NCBI GenBank assembly: GCA_013115125.1
Contig: JABANN010000076.1
Span: forward strand, 16,307-80,306
Source: Perkinsus olseni
Taxonomy: Eukaryota; Perkinsozoa; Perkinsida
Direction of reading: 5' to 3'
Length of the DNA stretch: 64,000 nucleotides
Positions 44,505 through 55,188 of the stretch are shown here, piece by piece (position 1 is the stretch's first letter; every line of letters begins with the position of its first letter). The notes under the pieces were generated by a model that was not told where the DNA came from, made no database searches, and saw only the letters and a program-made list of their open reading frames with translations. The position numbers and the translations under genes were made by a program.

Positions 44505-45424
44505 GAATGCAATAACAACAAACTAACCTCGACTGAATGAACAGCGACTAATGACAGAGAATAATACAGTATGAGAGTCACATCGAGCCCATCGCGGGAG
44601 AGCCGTAGAATTCACAACAGATGAGGAAAAGGAATCTTCAGCTCCAGATCGAGCCATCATCACTACAATGGTTGGTGGCATTTCAATCATGAGTGCAGTT
44701 ATGCTGAGTGACCATGGGGCAAACACCGTCACCACGTGACGCATCGAGAGAATCTTGACTTTGACACAGTCGTAGCTTACTTTGATGGGCTAACAGGGAC
44801 AGCTACACAGTTATGTCACAGCCATTTGTCCCGAACTGAACGCGAACCCACATACCAATGCAAATTCTTCTTTCATGATGTGTACCAGAGGATCAACCAG
44901 CATCTTTACGAGCACCTTGAACTCCACTGAATTGTGAGCGCTCTGTCCCTCGCCCGACGGGCCCCCAAAGTCACTAACACAAGGCTTGTTGTCTCACGAC
45001 AACCAATCACATGCATTCATGACTGCGGGCAGATGCCCAAGAGTGACTCGTGCAAGCGCTATCAACCTCGTTACATAACAAACGTGTAAGGAGGCATCGT
45101 CACTACCATCGATCACTCTGATAGCAGCTTGCCCGGACACGAAAGCCGAGTGGCGTTCCGAGGGAACCCAGCGGGGCGACGATTATCTTTATCATGGTTA
45201 AAAATAATAGGGATGACTCGAAAGCTGCTGCGTTGTTGTTGTGAAGCTAGTACTACTCACAGGGCAAATCATTAGGAGTTCTTTATGCTTTATTCTGGTA
45301 TAGGTGATGATGATCTACTACAACTAGTACTGGAAAAAAGGGGGGTTATTATTGTGGCGGTTTGTACAACGATTATTTTAAAATTAAGTCACAGTATGAT
45401 GCTCATCAATCATCTTCCGAGCTG
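44505..45424. other. Intergenic
   Basis: Between the glyoxalase start (-) and the end of the OPR-like gene (-). Short frames at 44523-44744 (-) and 44736-44930 (+) look random. The A/T-rich part at 45180-45400 is probably the 3' UTR of the OPR-like gene. Confidence 0.4.
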
Positions 45425-47759
45425 CTACCAACGAGCGCCACCGCGGCCCTCTTTGACGTCATGATGGTACTGTCCAAGATGCTCTGCGTCCGTCTCCAAA
45501 AGAAATTGCAGCGACTCAGGGGTCCACCCGCACTCAGCCACCGACTCGGGTAACATAGGGACACCGTCCGCAGAGAGGAGGTCCACGGGCATCGACTCAG
45601 AAGCCGCCGGCGCATCGAAGAAGGATTGAGGGGAACTGCAAGAGGCCGTTCCAGTAGCTGTCGATGATGAGGCGCCGATGATGAATGGATCGTCGGGGTC
45701 GGCCAGTTCGCTTAGTAACCTCTCCTCAAAGCTGGTGAGGGCGAGCTCCATCGAGGCACATGATCGTAACTGAGACAAGGAGGGGACATAACGATAGCAA
45801 CAACGGTGGGTCGTCTGAAGCCCAAATGCCTTGAAACAGTCACGCATCAGCAAGAAGAGAAATCGCAAAACCTTCTCGGGAGGTAACACGGCTGTCACCA
45901 CCACCTACAATAGATTTTATCTGCTCCTCCCCTAGAGTGTCGAGGTTCTGTAGTATCCTGGCGCAGGCCGAGAGGAGGAAGCCACCATTGTTCGGCTTCG
46001 ACTTCATCCCTAGACTGGCCATCAAGTTGAACAGTTGCACCTACGCCGAATAAGTCCTCGCCAGCTCACTGAACACCGACGACCCCTACGATTTTTTCCA
46101 ACGACACTTCTTCCAGCTTGGCCACTGTCGAGAGTTTGAGCGCGGCAGCCTGCATGAGAGCATCCACTCGCTGGGACGCTGCCTCATAGTCGAGCAGACC
46201 GGAAGACGAGCTAGGTAGGGGCTCATGCGACCCGGAAGGCGGAGCTTTCACGCCCTCCTGAAAATCACGGCATCTCGCTACAGAAGCCTAGCGGTAGGGG
46301 ACGGTTACCTGTGCGAAGCCTTGCATCACAGTGCTGATCTCATCCACCCGGACTGCAGCGAGATTGTCAAGAACATACCTGGCAGTGGCAGAGGCCCTGG
46401 CATGTGAGACGAGCGGATGGTCGAGTCTCACCTGCTGGTGGTCATGAGCATCGGCAGGTTGGTGTAACCAAGACTGTGCATTGGACGAAGAATCTTTGAG
46501 ATGAGGAACTTTCCGTATTTATGGGGCGCCAGTGCCACATCAGCAGCAACCGCCTGAGAAGTGACAAACAAAAATCACCCTCAAAAAAGGCGGAGCGAAG
46601 CAGACAAATATTGCGCATCTTACATCCATCAGGTGACCGCAGGGATAGTTGAGCTTGGCCAGTGAACACATAACATTGCCAACGCCCTGGCCGTCGTAGC
46701 GAGGCATCATCGCTGCGACGCAGGAGCATATCTCTTGCAGCAACTCCTCATTGTAACTGCGGACCACCAGCTGCCATATTCGCGAAAGACGCGGCGGCCG
46801 GCGCACTGACCAGTTGAGACGTCCGTAGGCGTAGAGGAGGTTGGAGAGCTCCTGGGGTTTGAACGTGCATAGAGTGTTCGCCACCTTGCCTGCCACTAGC
46901 TCCATCAACTCTCTATCACAGTAACCAACTCTGGACAGGCCATAAAGCATGTTGGAGAAATTCTGGGGGCGGAAGTGGCTGAGAGGAGGAAGGCAATGAA
47001 GAAAGCAGCTCGGGGAGCATTTGGCGAAGATGTGGTATCCAAAATTTGGACGCTTATTGACGCGCATCATTCTGACGCTACTCGTGAGGCGGGGGGGGGC
47101 TCACTCTAGTCTGGTCTTGGCGGCCTCCACGATAGCCTGTACGACATCCTTCTCCTCAACCATCTGCAGCTTGCCTATCGCCCAACATATGTTGGACAGA
47201 GACTGGCAGCTGGATGTCGGGGCCAACTGCCAAGACACCCATCACCCCCGGCGAGAGATCTCATTGCTCGTTACCTCAATAGCCCTCTGAAGGATCTGCT
47301 TCACTCGGGCGTCCCTCGCGAGGGCCCTTTGACTCTGCTCTTGGTTCTGGGTAATGCTGGCCAAGCGGTGTATCAGAGTTGACACGTTAACCGAGTTCAG
47401 CTCGTTGAGGTGCATGTCGACGATGAGGAGGAGGCTGTTCACGGACCTGAGCCACGGCAGCAATAACTCTGTCAGCGACAGTAGCGGCAGGAGCTCACCG
47501 TGAGTTGGCGGCGGCGAGGATGTTCCGCTGTATTTCGAACTCATTGGCGGTGGGCTGCTGCTGACAATGATTGCGGTAACCTCCAGCGACCTCTTGCTGC
47601 TGCGGCGGCGGTGGCTGCCTGGTGTGACCGCTGCTCGAGTTTGCCTGACAACAGCAGGAACATGGGCTTCCCCTTACCATGGCAACGCCGGCACTTACCC
47701 TGTAAATTTCGAATCCTGGCGGCTCTCCCTGATGACCACTTCTAACGGCCCCATCTTGC

Positions 47760-47791
<32 letters not shown>

Positions 47792-48463
47792 AAAACAATG
47801 AACTATCCAGGGCGGTGGTACGGTGTTGTGGTTGTTGCCTACCTCGTTAGTGCTGATGATGACTGGCGGGGTGCCAAGCAGAGACGTCTGCCCTGCTGCG
47901 AGTGGCGGCCCCTTACTCGTCCTTGTGGCTTCATTCACCAACGCTGCAGCAGCGGCGATCTGGGCTGCCGCCTCAGCATCGATCTCGGGTGTCCTCGGTT
48001 CCTCGGGCCCCTCAGTGACTACAGCGCCACTCAATAGCTCCGGAAGCACGGCGGCACCCTCGTCGAGGTGTTCTTCAGCGGCTTCGTCCTCAGCAGTAGG
48101 GACCTTATCAAGGGCAGTCTATGGTGATGATGAGGAGACCTCCGTTCTTCTACCTCTTTTGCCTCCTTCACCGCCGAAGGTTCAGAGTCCTGGATATTCT
48201 CCTCTTCGGCTGCCTGGCCCTTGTTGCTGTCCGCGACAGTTGACGAAGGGGCCGATCCAATCCCAGGCTCCGGAGCAATGTCGACCTGCGGCACTTTCGC
48301 CGTCGCTGCCCACTGGCCGGGTGGGAAGAACGTTGGGGTGAATATGCGGCAGAGCCTGAGCAGGGGGCCGAGGCAAGAGTAGCTGGTGCGGAGAGTGGAC
48401 TCACCAGAGAGTCAGAGGGATGCTGACCAAGTAGTACAGAATGTCAGAAATGTCGACTACCAT
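45425..48463 (-). CDS. OPR/RAP-like helical-repeat RNA-binding protein with polyQ
   Basis: Start MVVDISDILYYLVSIPLTLW at 48463, an N-terminal hydrophobic segment. It joins in phase to LCRIFTPTFFPPGQWAATAK, then a Glu/Ala-rich linker, then PWIVHC followed by ten glutamines (CAG repeat) and Pro/Gln-rich sequence. The second half is made of about 38-residue helical repeats: NELNSVNVSTLIHRLASI, FSNMLYGLSRVGYCDRELME, PQELSNLLYAYGRLNW, GQGVGNVMCSLAKLNYP, MQLFNLMASLGMKSKPNNGG. Such repeats occur in octotricopeptide, FASTK and RAP proteins of mitochondria and plastids, which bind organelle RNA, and they are abundant in alveolates. No clear terminal RAP domain; the end reads LQFLLETDAEHLGQYHHDV. Introns are short and retain phase where checked. 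Organelle targeting by the hydrophobic N-terminus is inference. Confidence 0.72.
47761..47790 (+). repeat. (GCT)10 trinucleotide repeat encoding polyglutamine
   Basis: Ten perfect GCT units on the plus strand are CAG on the coding minus strand, giving an uninterrupted glutamine run in the OPR-like protein. The purity suggests recent or ongoing length change. Confidence 0.9.
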
Positions 48464-48624
48464 CTTGCTGTGGCTGACGGTGGCAGTTACATAATAACTG
48501 TAAGACCGAGGATGATACGTAGGTGATCAAAGCAATCACGGAAAGAACTCAACGCTTGTTGGAGTCTCTCACGGAAACGGTGAGTTCTGAAACCTTTGCT
48601 TCCGTCTAATTCCATGGCGCACAC

Positions 48625-50959
48625 CTACACACTATCGAAAAGGTCATCAACAACAGCCGTGTTCGATTTAGTCGCCGCCGCCGGCCTTCCGACTGGCTGC
48701 CCCTCCGTCGCTGCGTGGCCAGCCACGGCGGAGTCGAAGTTTTTACGCATGCCAGATCCCCGCATGATTCGCTCACCAGCTACCGGCGTCTTGCTGCTAT
48801 CAGGATACGCTCGCTCAACATCGTCAAGGATCCTCCTAGCCTGCATGGACACATCGATAAAAGTTAGCGTACCGTCTGCCGCTTACCTCTTCGGTCAGTG
48901 TCGTGGCTGCTGCCGGTAACGAAGCCCGCCACATCCGCCATGCATGAGCGATAAATCGTCGGTCAACCTCTCCCACTACCCCGCTGCCATCGGCAATACG
49001 CCAACTCAATGTCGAGAACGAGCGGCCTATCACGTCCCTGGCGGGCTCCTCTGAGACTAGCCGATCGGAGAAGTCGCTGAGTAGGCAGACCCACCTTCAT
49101 GTATCTGGCCCGTCTCCGCCAGGCAAGAGATTATCTGAGTAAGCTCTCGAGTGCGCACTGACGACAGCTCCCTTGTCTGGAGCCAATCAACGGACATCCT
49201 GCAAACCGCTGCCATTGAGTCGATCAAAGGGCCGCTCAACCGCAGCTGGCTGGAAACATGATGGCCTGAATCATAGGGCCGATAGAGCCGACCAGGATAG
49301 CTCTTCCTACTCGGCCCCTTGCGCTTGCAGACAGCATTGAACTTCCTTCTCACTGCGTCCAATGCCATAGACAGCGCAACAGGAGAGGGCTCACTGCGCT
49401 CCGCAATGACAGTGAACAGCGATACGTAAAGGGAGTTGCTGCCGAACCTGACACCATCATGGCAACGCTGGCTAGGGAAATGCTTCAAAGTCTACTTCAG
49501 CTTCGTCAGTCCCTGGATCAGCATACCAAGCTCCACTACACTGAACTCCGCCAAGCCAAGATGATCAAGCGCACAGTGAACCATATGCGAGAGCATTCGG
49601 TAGTCGTAGAAGCGTGTCTTCGCTGCAGCGTGGACGACGGCGACCACATTTCTCGGTCGCAGCTCGTCAAGTCGGCGTGTCAGGGGCCTGCGGGCATGCC
49701 AGATTGCTTTTCGCGTGTAACTTCGTTCGATGGAGAGCGCAACAGAGCCTGAAGGCCTCCTCTACGTTCCCGGGTGAGCTTCGAAAACTGCTCAATACTG
49801 TGTTCAACGGTCGTTTAGCTCAGTCGGTTAGAGCATCGTGCTAATAACGCGAGGGTCGCAGGTTCGAGCCCTGCATCGACCACCTCCTATTTCGATTCAT
49901 CCCATCCACGCCCCTACGATTCTCCACCCTGTTACTACTCTGCAATCGCCATAAATAATTTTTGGTCGGCACCGTCAAAGCTGGACAACGCAGTGAGGGC
50001 GAGGGTGATGCTGTCTACCTGTCAGGTGCTACACACTACCACTTGAACACTGCCGCTCAAGCTTGGTACATCCATCGACTCCGCACTGAGCACCACAGCC
50101 CGTCCGAGCCTGTCAACGAGGCTTCGGTCGCTGTATCGGTGCCCACTCAAACAGTACAGCAGGCTGGCCGCCGTGCTGCCCTGTATCTGGTGATCGACTA
50201 GTATACTCGACATGGCCGGCCGCTCAGTACCTCAGGACAGTCAAGGAGCCTCTTCTCTATCCGTCCGAGTAACGCGTCGCCAGCAGTATACCTTTTATGG
50301 CCAGTGAAGACGTGTAGAGCAGAGCATAAGTCCTCAGGGCAGAGGTCATCAACCCTGCTCAATATGAGCTCCCTCACCCGAGGGTACAGCTGCCCCTCCT
50401 GGTCCTCATAACCTAGCCTCGTCAGCGCTCGCATCGCCGTGATGACAGCGACGATCCTGCCAGTCTCGAGTATCCCGGATGCTCGAACCGTCTCCCCGGC
50501 AGACGACGCAAACCCAGGTTCGATTCCCGGGACCTTCGATACAGAATTTAGTATGCTAGCTATGACAGTATCGTCCGCCGCCACGAGCCCGGCCTTCAGA
50601 TGGGGTAGAGAACACCGTACAAGGACCGCGGAATCTTCCGGCTGCGCGAAGCGACTTGAAAACTGCAAGATACTTCCTAGGTGGGCATAGAATGGCCTAT
50701 CCAGACGCTGGATCGTCCCAAGAGACTTCGCCGCATCCTGCATGAATCTTGTCACATCCGTGGCGACCACGCCAGGTCGACTGAGTGCATTGATCCTCTG
50801 CACGAGATGGTAGAGGGAAGAGGCGCCGCCCTCCATCAAGGGCCCGCCGACCATACCAAGGAGAGGAGAAGCTGAATAGACGTCCATGAATACCCCTGCG
50901 TAACAAACTCGACACCACCGCAGTGGAAGCATCGGTGTTTCCTGAATATGAGCGATCAT
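48625..50959 (-). CDS. OPR/RAP-like helical-repeat protein
   Basis: Read as one gene. Start MIAHIQETPMLPLRWCRVCY at 50959. Helical repeats follow: SSLYHLVQRINALSRPG, RFMQDAAKSLGTIQRLDRPF, AVITAMRALTRLGYEDQEGQ, PEDLCSALHVFTGHKRYTAG, AASLLYCLSGHRYSDRSLVD, VDSITLALTALSSFDGADQK. The frame KLFMAIAD continues in phase across a 151-nt intron (49788-49938) to FRSSPGNVEEAFRLCCALHR, RNVVAVVHAAAKTRFYDYRM, VELGMLIQGLTKLKFGSNSL and VRTRELTQIISCLAETGQI, ending VVDDLFDSV. That intron carries a tRNA-Ile gene on the other strand. The alternative is two genes with a stop at 49935 and no start for the second; the phase match and lack of ATG favour one gene. Function by family: organelle RNA metabolism. The start lies 13 bp from the CFAP221 stop. 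Confidence 0.65.
49809..49882 (+). tRNA. tRNA-Ile (anticodon AAT)
   Basis: A complete cloverleaf. The acceptor strands GGTCGTT / ATCGACC have one T-T mismatch. The D-arm is GCTC/GAGC with AGTCGGTTA. The anticodon arm TCGTG/CGCGA surrounds loop CTAATAA (anticodon AAT). The variable loop is GGGTC, and the T-arm GCAGG/CCTGC surrounds TTCGAGC, followed by A73. No intron. A and B boxes are intact (TAGCTCAGTCGG and GGTTCGAGCC). CCA is not encoded, as usual for nuclear genes. It lies in an antisense position inside an intron of the OPR-like gene. Confidence 0.96.
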
Positions 50960-50972
50960 GCTGTCGTGGAAA

Positions 50973-53640
50973 CTAGACACCGGCCGTTGTGCTGCCCATA
51001 AGCTCCTCTCCTAATCTCCTCAGCCTCTCCTTTATTACACCCCTAGCCTGCTCAACTCGTCCCACCTCGGCACAGCCTTCCTCGGCGACATCTGCTAGAG
51101 CGAATGCTCCTTCCAAACCGAAGGTCGCCAACGCCTCTTCTCGCGAACAGAGAGGAAGCTCCCAGGCGTCGTCCCGACCATCACTATCGGTATCACTGAG
51201 TAGGTTGCCCTCCTCCATATCATCAAGTACTCTGATACGACTCAGGCATTTGGTGAAGTCCTCGAAGGCGTGCGGCCTCTGAGCCGTTCTACCCGCCAGC
51301 AGGGTCCCAGCGAATGCTAGTGTCGGAGGCATCGCCCTCCCCAGCCTGAAATCGTAGGTGGCAGACTCTTTGAACCAGTAGTTACTATTAGGATCCGACT
51401 CAACTGGTACGGCAGCAGTATCGACTTCCACCTCCCCCTCCTCCTCATCCCGGCCCTCCTCTGTATCCTGTGCTTCCTCTCTCTCCTCCAGGACGGCTGC
51501 CTCCACCTGCTGCTCCTGTTCGCTCTCATCGGCCGGAGTTTCCTCTGCGGTCTCTTCCACCACCTCATCATTCAACTCCGGAGACTCCGCCTTCTCAGCT
51601 CTCCGCTCTTCGCTCAACTCCATCGCTATGTCCATCAACAGCTTAGCATCTTCACTCAAATCTTGCTCATCTTGCATTTCCTCCTCGCTCGAGGATTCCT
51701 CCTCCAACGGTGCTATGTCAACGCCCCTCTCCTCTATCAGTCTCCTAGCTTCGACTGTTCTCGCATCCTTCTCGTAATCATCATCCTGCAGGACCTCCCC
51801 AGCGGTCTCTGCACCCCCTGCTTCCGCTGCTGAATCAGCCTCTCCCGAGTTCGCTTCCACTTCGTCTTCCTCACCAACTTCCTCGTCCTCGAGCTGCGCA
51901 GCCCTCTCCGCCACTTCCTCTGCGAGCGCCAACCTGGCCTCCCTCCTCGACATCCTTCTGGCTGTATTATACGACTCCACCAATGCACCCCACGACTGGC
52001 GAAATACCGCGCCCCGCAAAATAGCGGCCATCTCCCGCGTGGCCTGCTTTCTCTTCGACCAGTCTTCTCTTTCCTTCACCTTCCCACGTCTGACCTCTTC
52101 AATATATCCCTTCAGATGCTTCAATGGCGCTTTTCCTGGTTTCTGCATCAGAACGTAGCCCGTTTGGTTCTGCGTCAGCTTCCTGCCGGCCTTCGACTCC
52201 GGTATGTAAAGACCATTCATCAACTTCTCGCTTTCCTCGGAGCCGCTCAACTTGCTAGCAGCTCGCTTCGTCATCCGCTGCCGATTTTTCGACTTTTCCA
52301 TCAGTTTTCCCACTCTCCTAATAATGGACATGTCATGGAGTTGCCGTTTCTCCTCCTCTATTTCCAGCAGCCCCTTAGCCTTCACCTCCGCCTCCTTCAG
52401 CCCTGGCAAGCACGACCCAGCAATCTGATCGCCAGAGACATGAAAGGAGATCTCGAGGCCTTCCACTGCAACAAAGCTGTTGCAGCATGGGCGGTGCAGA
52501 GTGAGATGCTACGCCGCCTCTCGACGACACCCACTCCCTATCATTCTCCTAACCTTGATTCTCCTGGTCGGCTCTCCTCCGAACTGAGCCAACACCAGCT
52601 CAATCTCCGACACAGCAGATGTGTAGCTCGTCGGGAGATACGCCACACAAAGCTGCGCCGGGTCCTCTGGGGTTATTCTAGACCTGGGCCCTCCTCTGAT
52701 AGGAAGCCGTGCATCATCCACCAACCATCCCACCTGTCCACTGTGACCTCGATATCCGGATGCCGACGCAAGTGCAGAACCTCGAAGTCAAACTCCAAAG
52801 GCACGTCACAGCGCAGAACGAAACGTCTTTCAGCCTTCTCTCCTATGGGTACCCTGCCTGATCGCGACCGCGGCGCCATAAAATTATCAGGGGCTTGCTA
52901 CCAAAGTCAACGATAGAAGGGAGTTCTCCTTCCACCAGCTTATTGGCCGTAGCATAAACATGCACGGGCACTTGCAGCGCCCAACTCTTCGGCCCGGCGG
53001 ACGTAGCAGGAGCTGCTGGGCCGCATAGGACCTACTGTGGGCCCTCCCTGCTGACTGAGGGACAGTAGCACAACCTTTATCCACTCGAACTTGTATTTAT
53101 AATCCACAGGCTCCACCACTACGTCGATCTCCTGACTCATTCCTGGCGCCAATAACCCCACTTTGGCGAACTCTAGTCTTATCCAGGAGCTCGATGGGGA
53201 TATAATGGTGACTCTGTGGGGCGGCATTTCGTCCACCATCTTTGCTGCCTCATACCGGACACTGCGGCCTCCAGCGTTCACTATGCGTAGTCTCTCTTTG
53301 TATTGCGTGTGGACCTTGGCACCCGAGAAGTGCAACACGGGCGGCCGCGCCTCAACCCGACAGCCCTCTACCTCGCTTCCTGACAAGAAGAGGTCGCCGT
53401 CCTCACAAGGAGTCAGGAGACGACGCACCAGCGTTATGCATCAGCTGAAATTTAGTTTTAGCAAGGAGGCCTTCTGGCAGCCTCGGATTGAACTTCTTCG
53501 TGCCTCGAGGCCTGGCAGGAGGGCAACTGGGCCGGGAAGAGCCTCCGCATCCTGTACTCGGTTAGCCTCTCTCGTATCGGCATCTTCGCCAGTGGTGACA
53601 CCTGCTCATCCTCTCGGCTGGCGGGAATTCCATCGGACAT
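50973..53640 (-). CDS. CFAP221: CFAP221/PCDP1-like flagellar central-apparatus protein
   Basis: Part of the C1d projection of the axonemal central pair, controlling ciliary beating. Start about 53640 (MSDGIPASREDEQVSPLAKM then RERLTEYRMRRLF). It has HYDIN/ASH-type beta domains: RPPVLHFSGAKVHTQYKERL, LLAPGMSQEIDVVVEPVDYK, LQVPVHVYATANKLVEGELP, IGEKAERRFVLRCDVPLEFD, FEVLHLRRHPDIEVTVD. The long last exon (about 52450-50973) starts GDQIAGSCLPGLKEAEVKAK and becomes very acidic (SSSEEEMQDEQDLSEDAKLL; EEGRDEEEGEVEVDTAAVPV), with NYWFKESATYDFRLGRAMPP near the end and stop after STTAGV. The acidic insertion is longer than I expect for the family. The junction near 53440-53500 is unresolved, so the exact N-terminus is uncertain. 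Confidence 0.8.
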
Positions 53641-53917
53641 CCAGGACAACAGGAGATAGACGAACCCAGGACATTGGTTGAACACAACAGGCAGGCTTTG
53701 GTAGCGGAATTCTCCCCGATCAGAGAGAAACTATTGTAATGGTAAAAAGGAAGGCAGCAGCAGACTGGGGAAGTTGCCGCCTTCGGCAACAACAAGAAAG
53801 AGTAAAGGATATCAATTCTCGTCATACAAAGGGGAACTGTGAGAAGCCCTTCGCAAGCATATACAAAGGTCTAATAGGAACTCCAACAACAACAACCACC
53901 ACCACCGTCATCAGCCC

Positions 53918-55012
53918 TCAGACGCGGACCTCGATTCCCTCTCCTAAATCCTTATACTCGTCTTGCTTGGTTGTAGCAGTGGGAGAGGAGGAGGAGGAGG
54001 GAGAGACAGTCACAGCCAGAGGGACCATATTCCGCACGTACTCGTACACTTCCTCCCAGTCGGTAGCCACAACAGCTTCACTAGGAAGAGGACACTCTGG
54101 GTCGTGACTCCAGCCGTACCTAGAGCACGAGACGTTAAAGCTAGTCGACAGCCAACAGAAGCGGGTCCCCCACTGAAGCGATGGGTTCCCATACTACTCG
54201 TGATGGTAGTCGAAAAGGATGCCGCCGAAGCCACGGGTAACGGCATCTTTGATGTATGTGGGGTTATCATCAATCAGCAAACTAGCACCAATGGCCTGCA
54301 AAACACGAGCATAGTGAGGAGGAATGAGTAAGCGATCCTCGATTACCTTGCAAATGTCGGCCTTCGGAATTTTCTTCCCCGATAAGCCGAAATGATTGCC
54401 GAGATGAACTCGGCTAGAAGGAATACCGAAATTGGTGAATATCCAGTCGTAGGTGTCTTGTCGTATTTGCTGAAGACAGCATCGATAGAGGAGGGAAGAG
54501 GGGGAAGCTGTTAAGGCTCACCTCCTGTCTGGAAGTAACGATATGAACGTCCGCGAACTTCCCGATCTTCTGGACGTATTCCTGAGCACCAGGGACCAGT
54601 GGAAGGCCGGATTTGAACTCGGGAGATTCGTGGAAGAGATAGCACTTCTCCATAGCCTCTTGGGCTGTGCCTGACCAACAGCAGCTTTGCCTAGTGAACT
54701 TCACCCTCCCAGCCGAGTGGTCGTTCGAGCGCGATTTTCCACGACCACAAGAGCCCGCAGAGGAGCCCAGAACAATCGTCCAACCAAGTGCCCCTCGGGA
54801 CGGGTGGAAGAGAGGAGAGTGGTAGTACCTCCTTGGACCTCCCAGAAGCGGTAGGTGTAGAAGTCGGAGAGCTTCAGGTGCGTGCCATAGACCCTGTTAT
54901 GCCACTTAGTGTAAGTAGCCAGATACTGCCCTAGGACCTCATCAAGGTCGCACGCCACGACCGGCCGTTGGTGCACAGAACTGACGTTACGTAAAGTACT
55001 GGCTCCTGCCAT
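53918..55012 (-). CDS. HAD-superfamily 5'-nucleotidase-like protein (NT5C type)
   Basis: Start MAGASTLRNVSSVHQRPVVA at 55012, followed directly by HAD motif I, ACDLDEVLGQYL (nucleophile Asp, acid/base Asp). Then come KLSDFYTYRFWEV, YLFHESPEFKSGLPLVPGAQ, motif II VHIVTSRQ, KYDTR...HLGNHFGLSGKKIPKAD and motif III/IV LLIDDNPTYIKDAVTRGFGG, ILFDYHHEY. The C-terminal exon is spliced to YGWSHDPECPLPSEAVVATD and ends EYKDLGEGIEVRV. The order and the cap-region motifs match 5'(3')-deoxyribonucleotidase-like proteins, which dephosphorylate (deoxy)nucleoside monophosphates. Substrate is not certain. About five exons. Transcribed away from USP14 with 176 bp between starts. Confidence 0.8.
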
Positions 55013-55188
55013 CAGTTGTGTTCTGTAAGATGATGATGAAATAAGAAAATGATGTAGTATCTTCGCTAATTGCGCCAACGATTATAAAGCTGCGCGAAAA
55101 CATACGTCGTTGTGACAAGTTTCCCCAGATATAATCGTCGAGTCACAGTTGGTCCTTTCCGTAGACAACACTCTTTGTCATTTAAGCC
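55013..55188. promoter_or_regulatory. 176-bp bidirectional promoter region
   Basis: The start codons of the nucleotidase (-) and USP14 (+) face away from each other with only this stretch between. It must hold both 5' UTRs and any core promoters. A TATAAAGC-like word lies at about 55083. No direct evidence for shared control. Confidence 0.55.

Noticed and set aside
47500-48341. Plus-strand frames opposite the polyQ protein (Leu- and Ala-rich)
   Set aside because: They are shadows of the CAG/GCC-rich coding strand; the minus-strand exons join in phase and continue into helical repeats.
49809-49882. tRNA treated as another isoacceptor or a pseudogene because of one acceptor mismatch
   Set aside because: All other stems and loops pair and both internal promoter boxes are intact; a single T-T mismatch is tolerated in real tRNAs.
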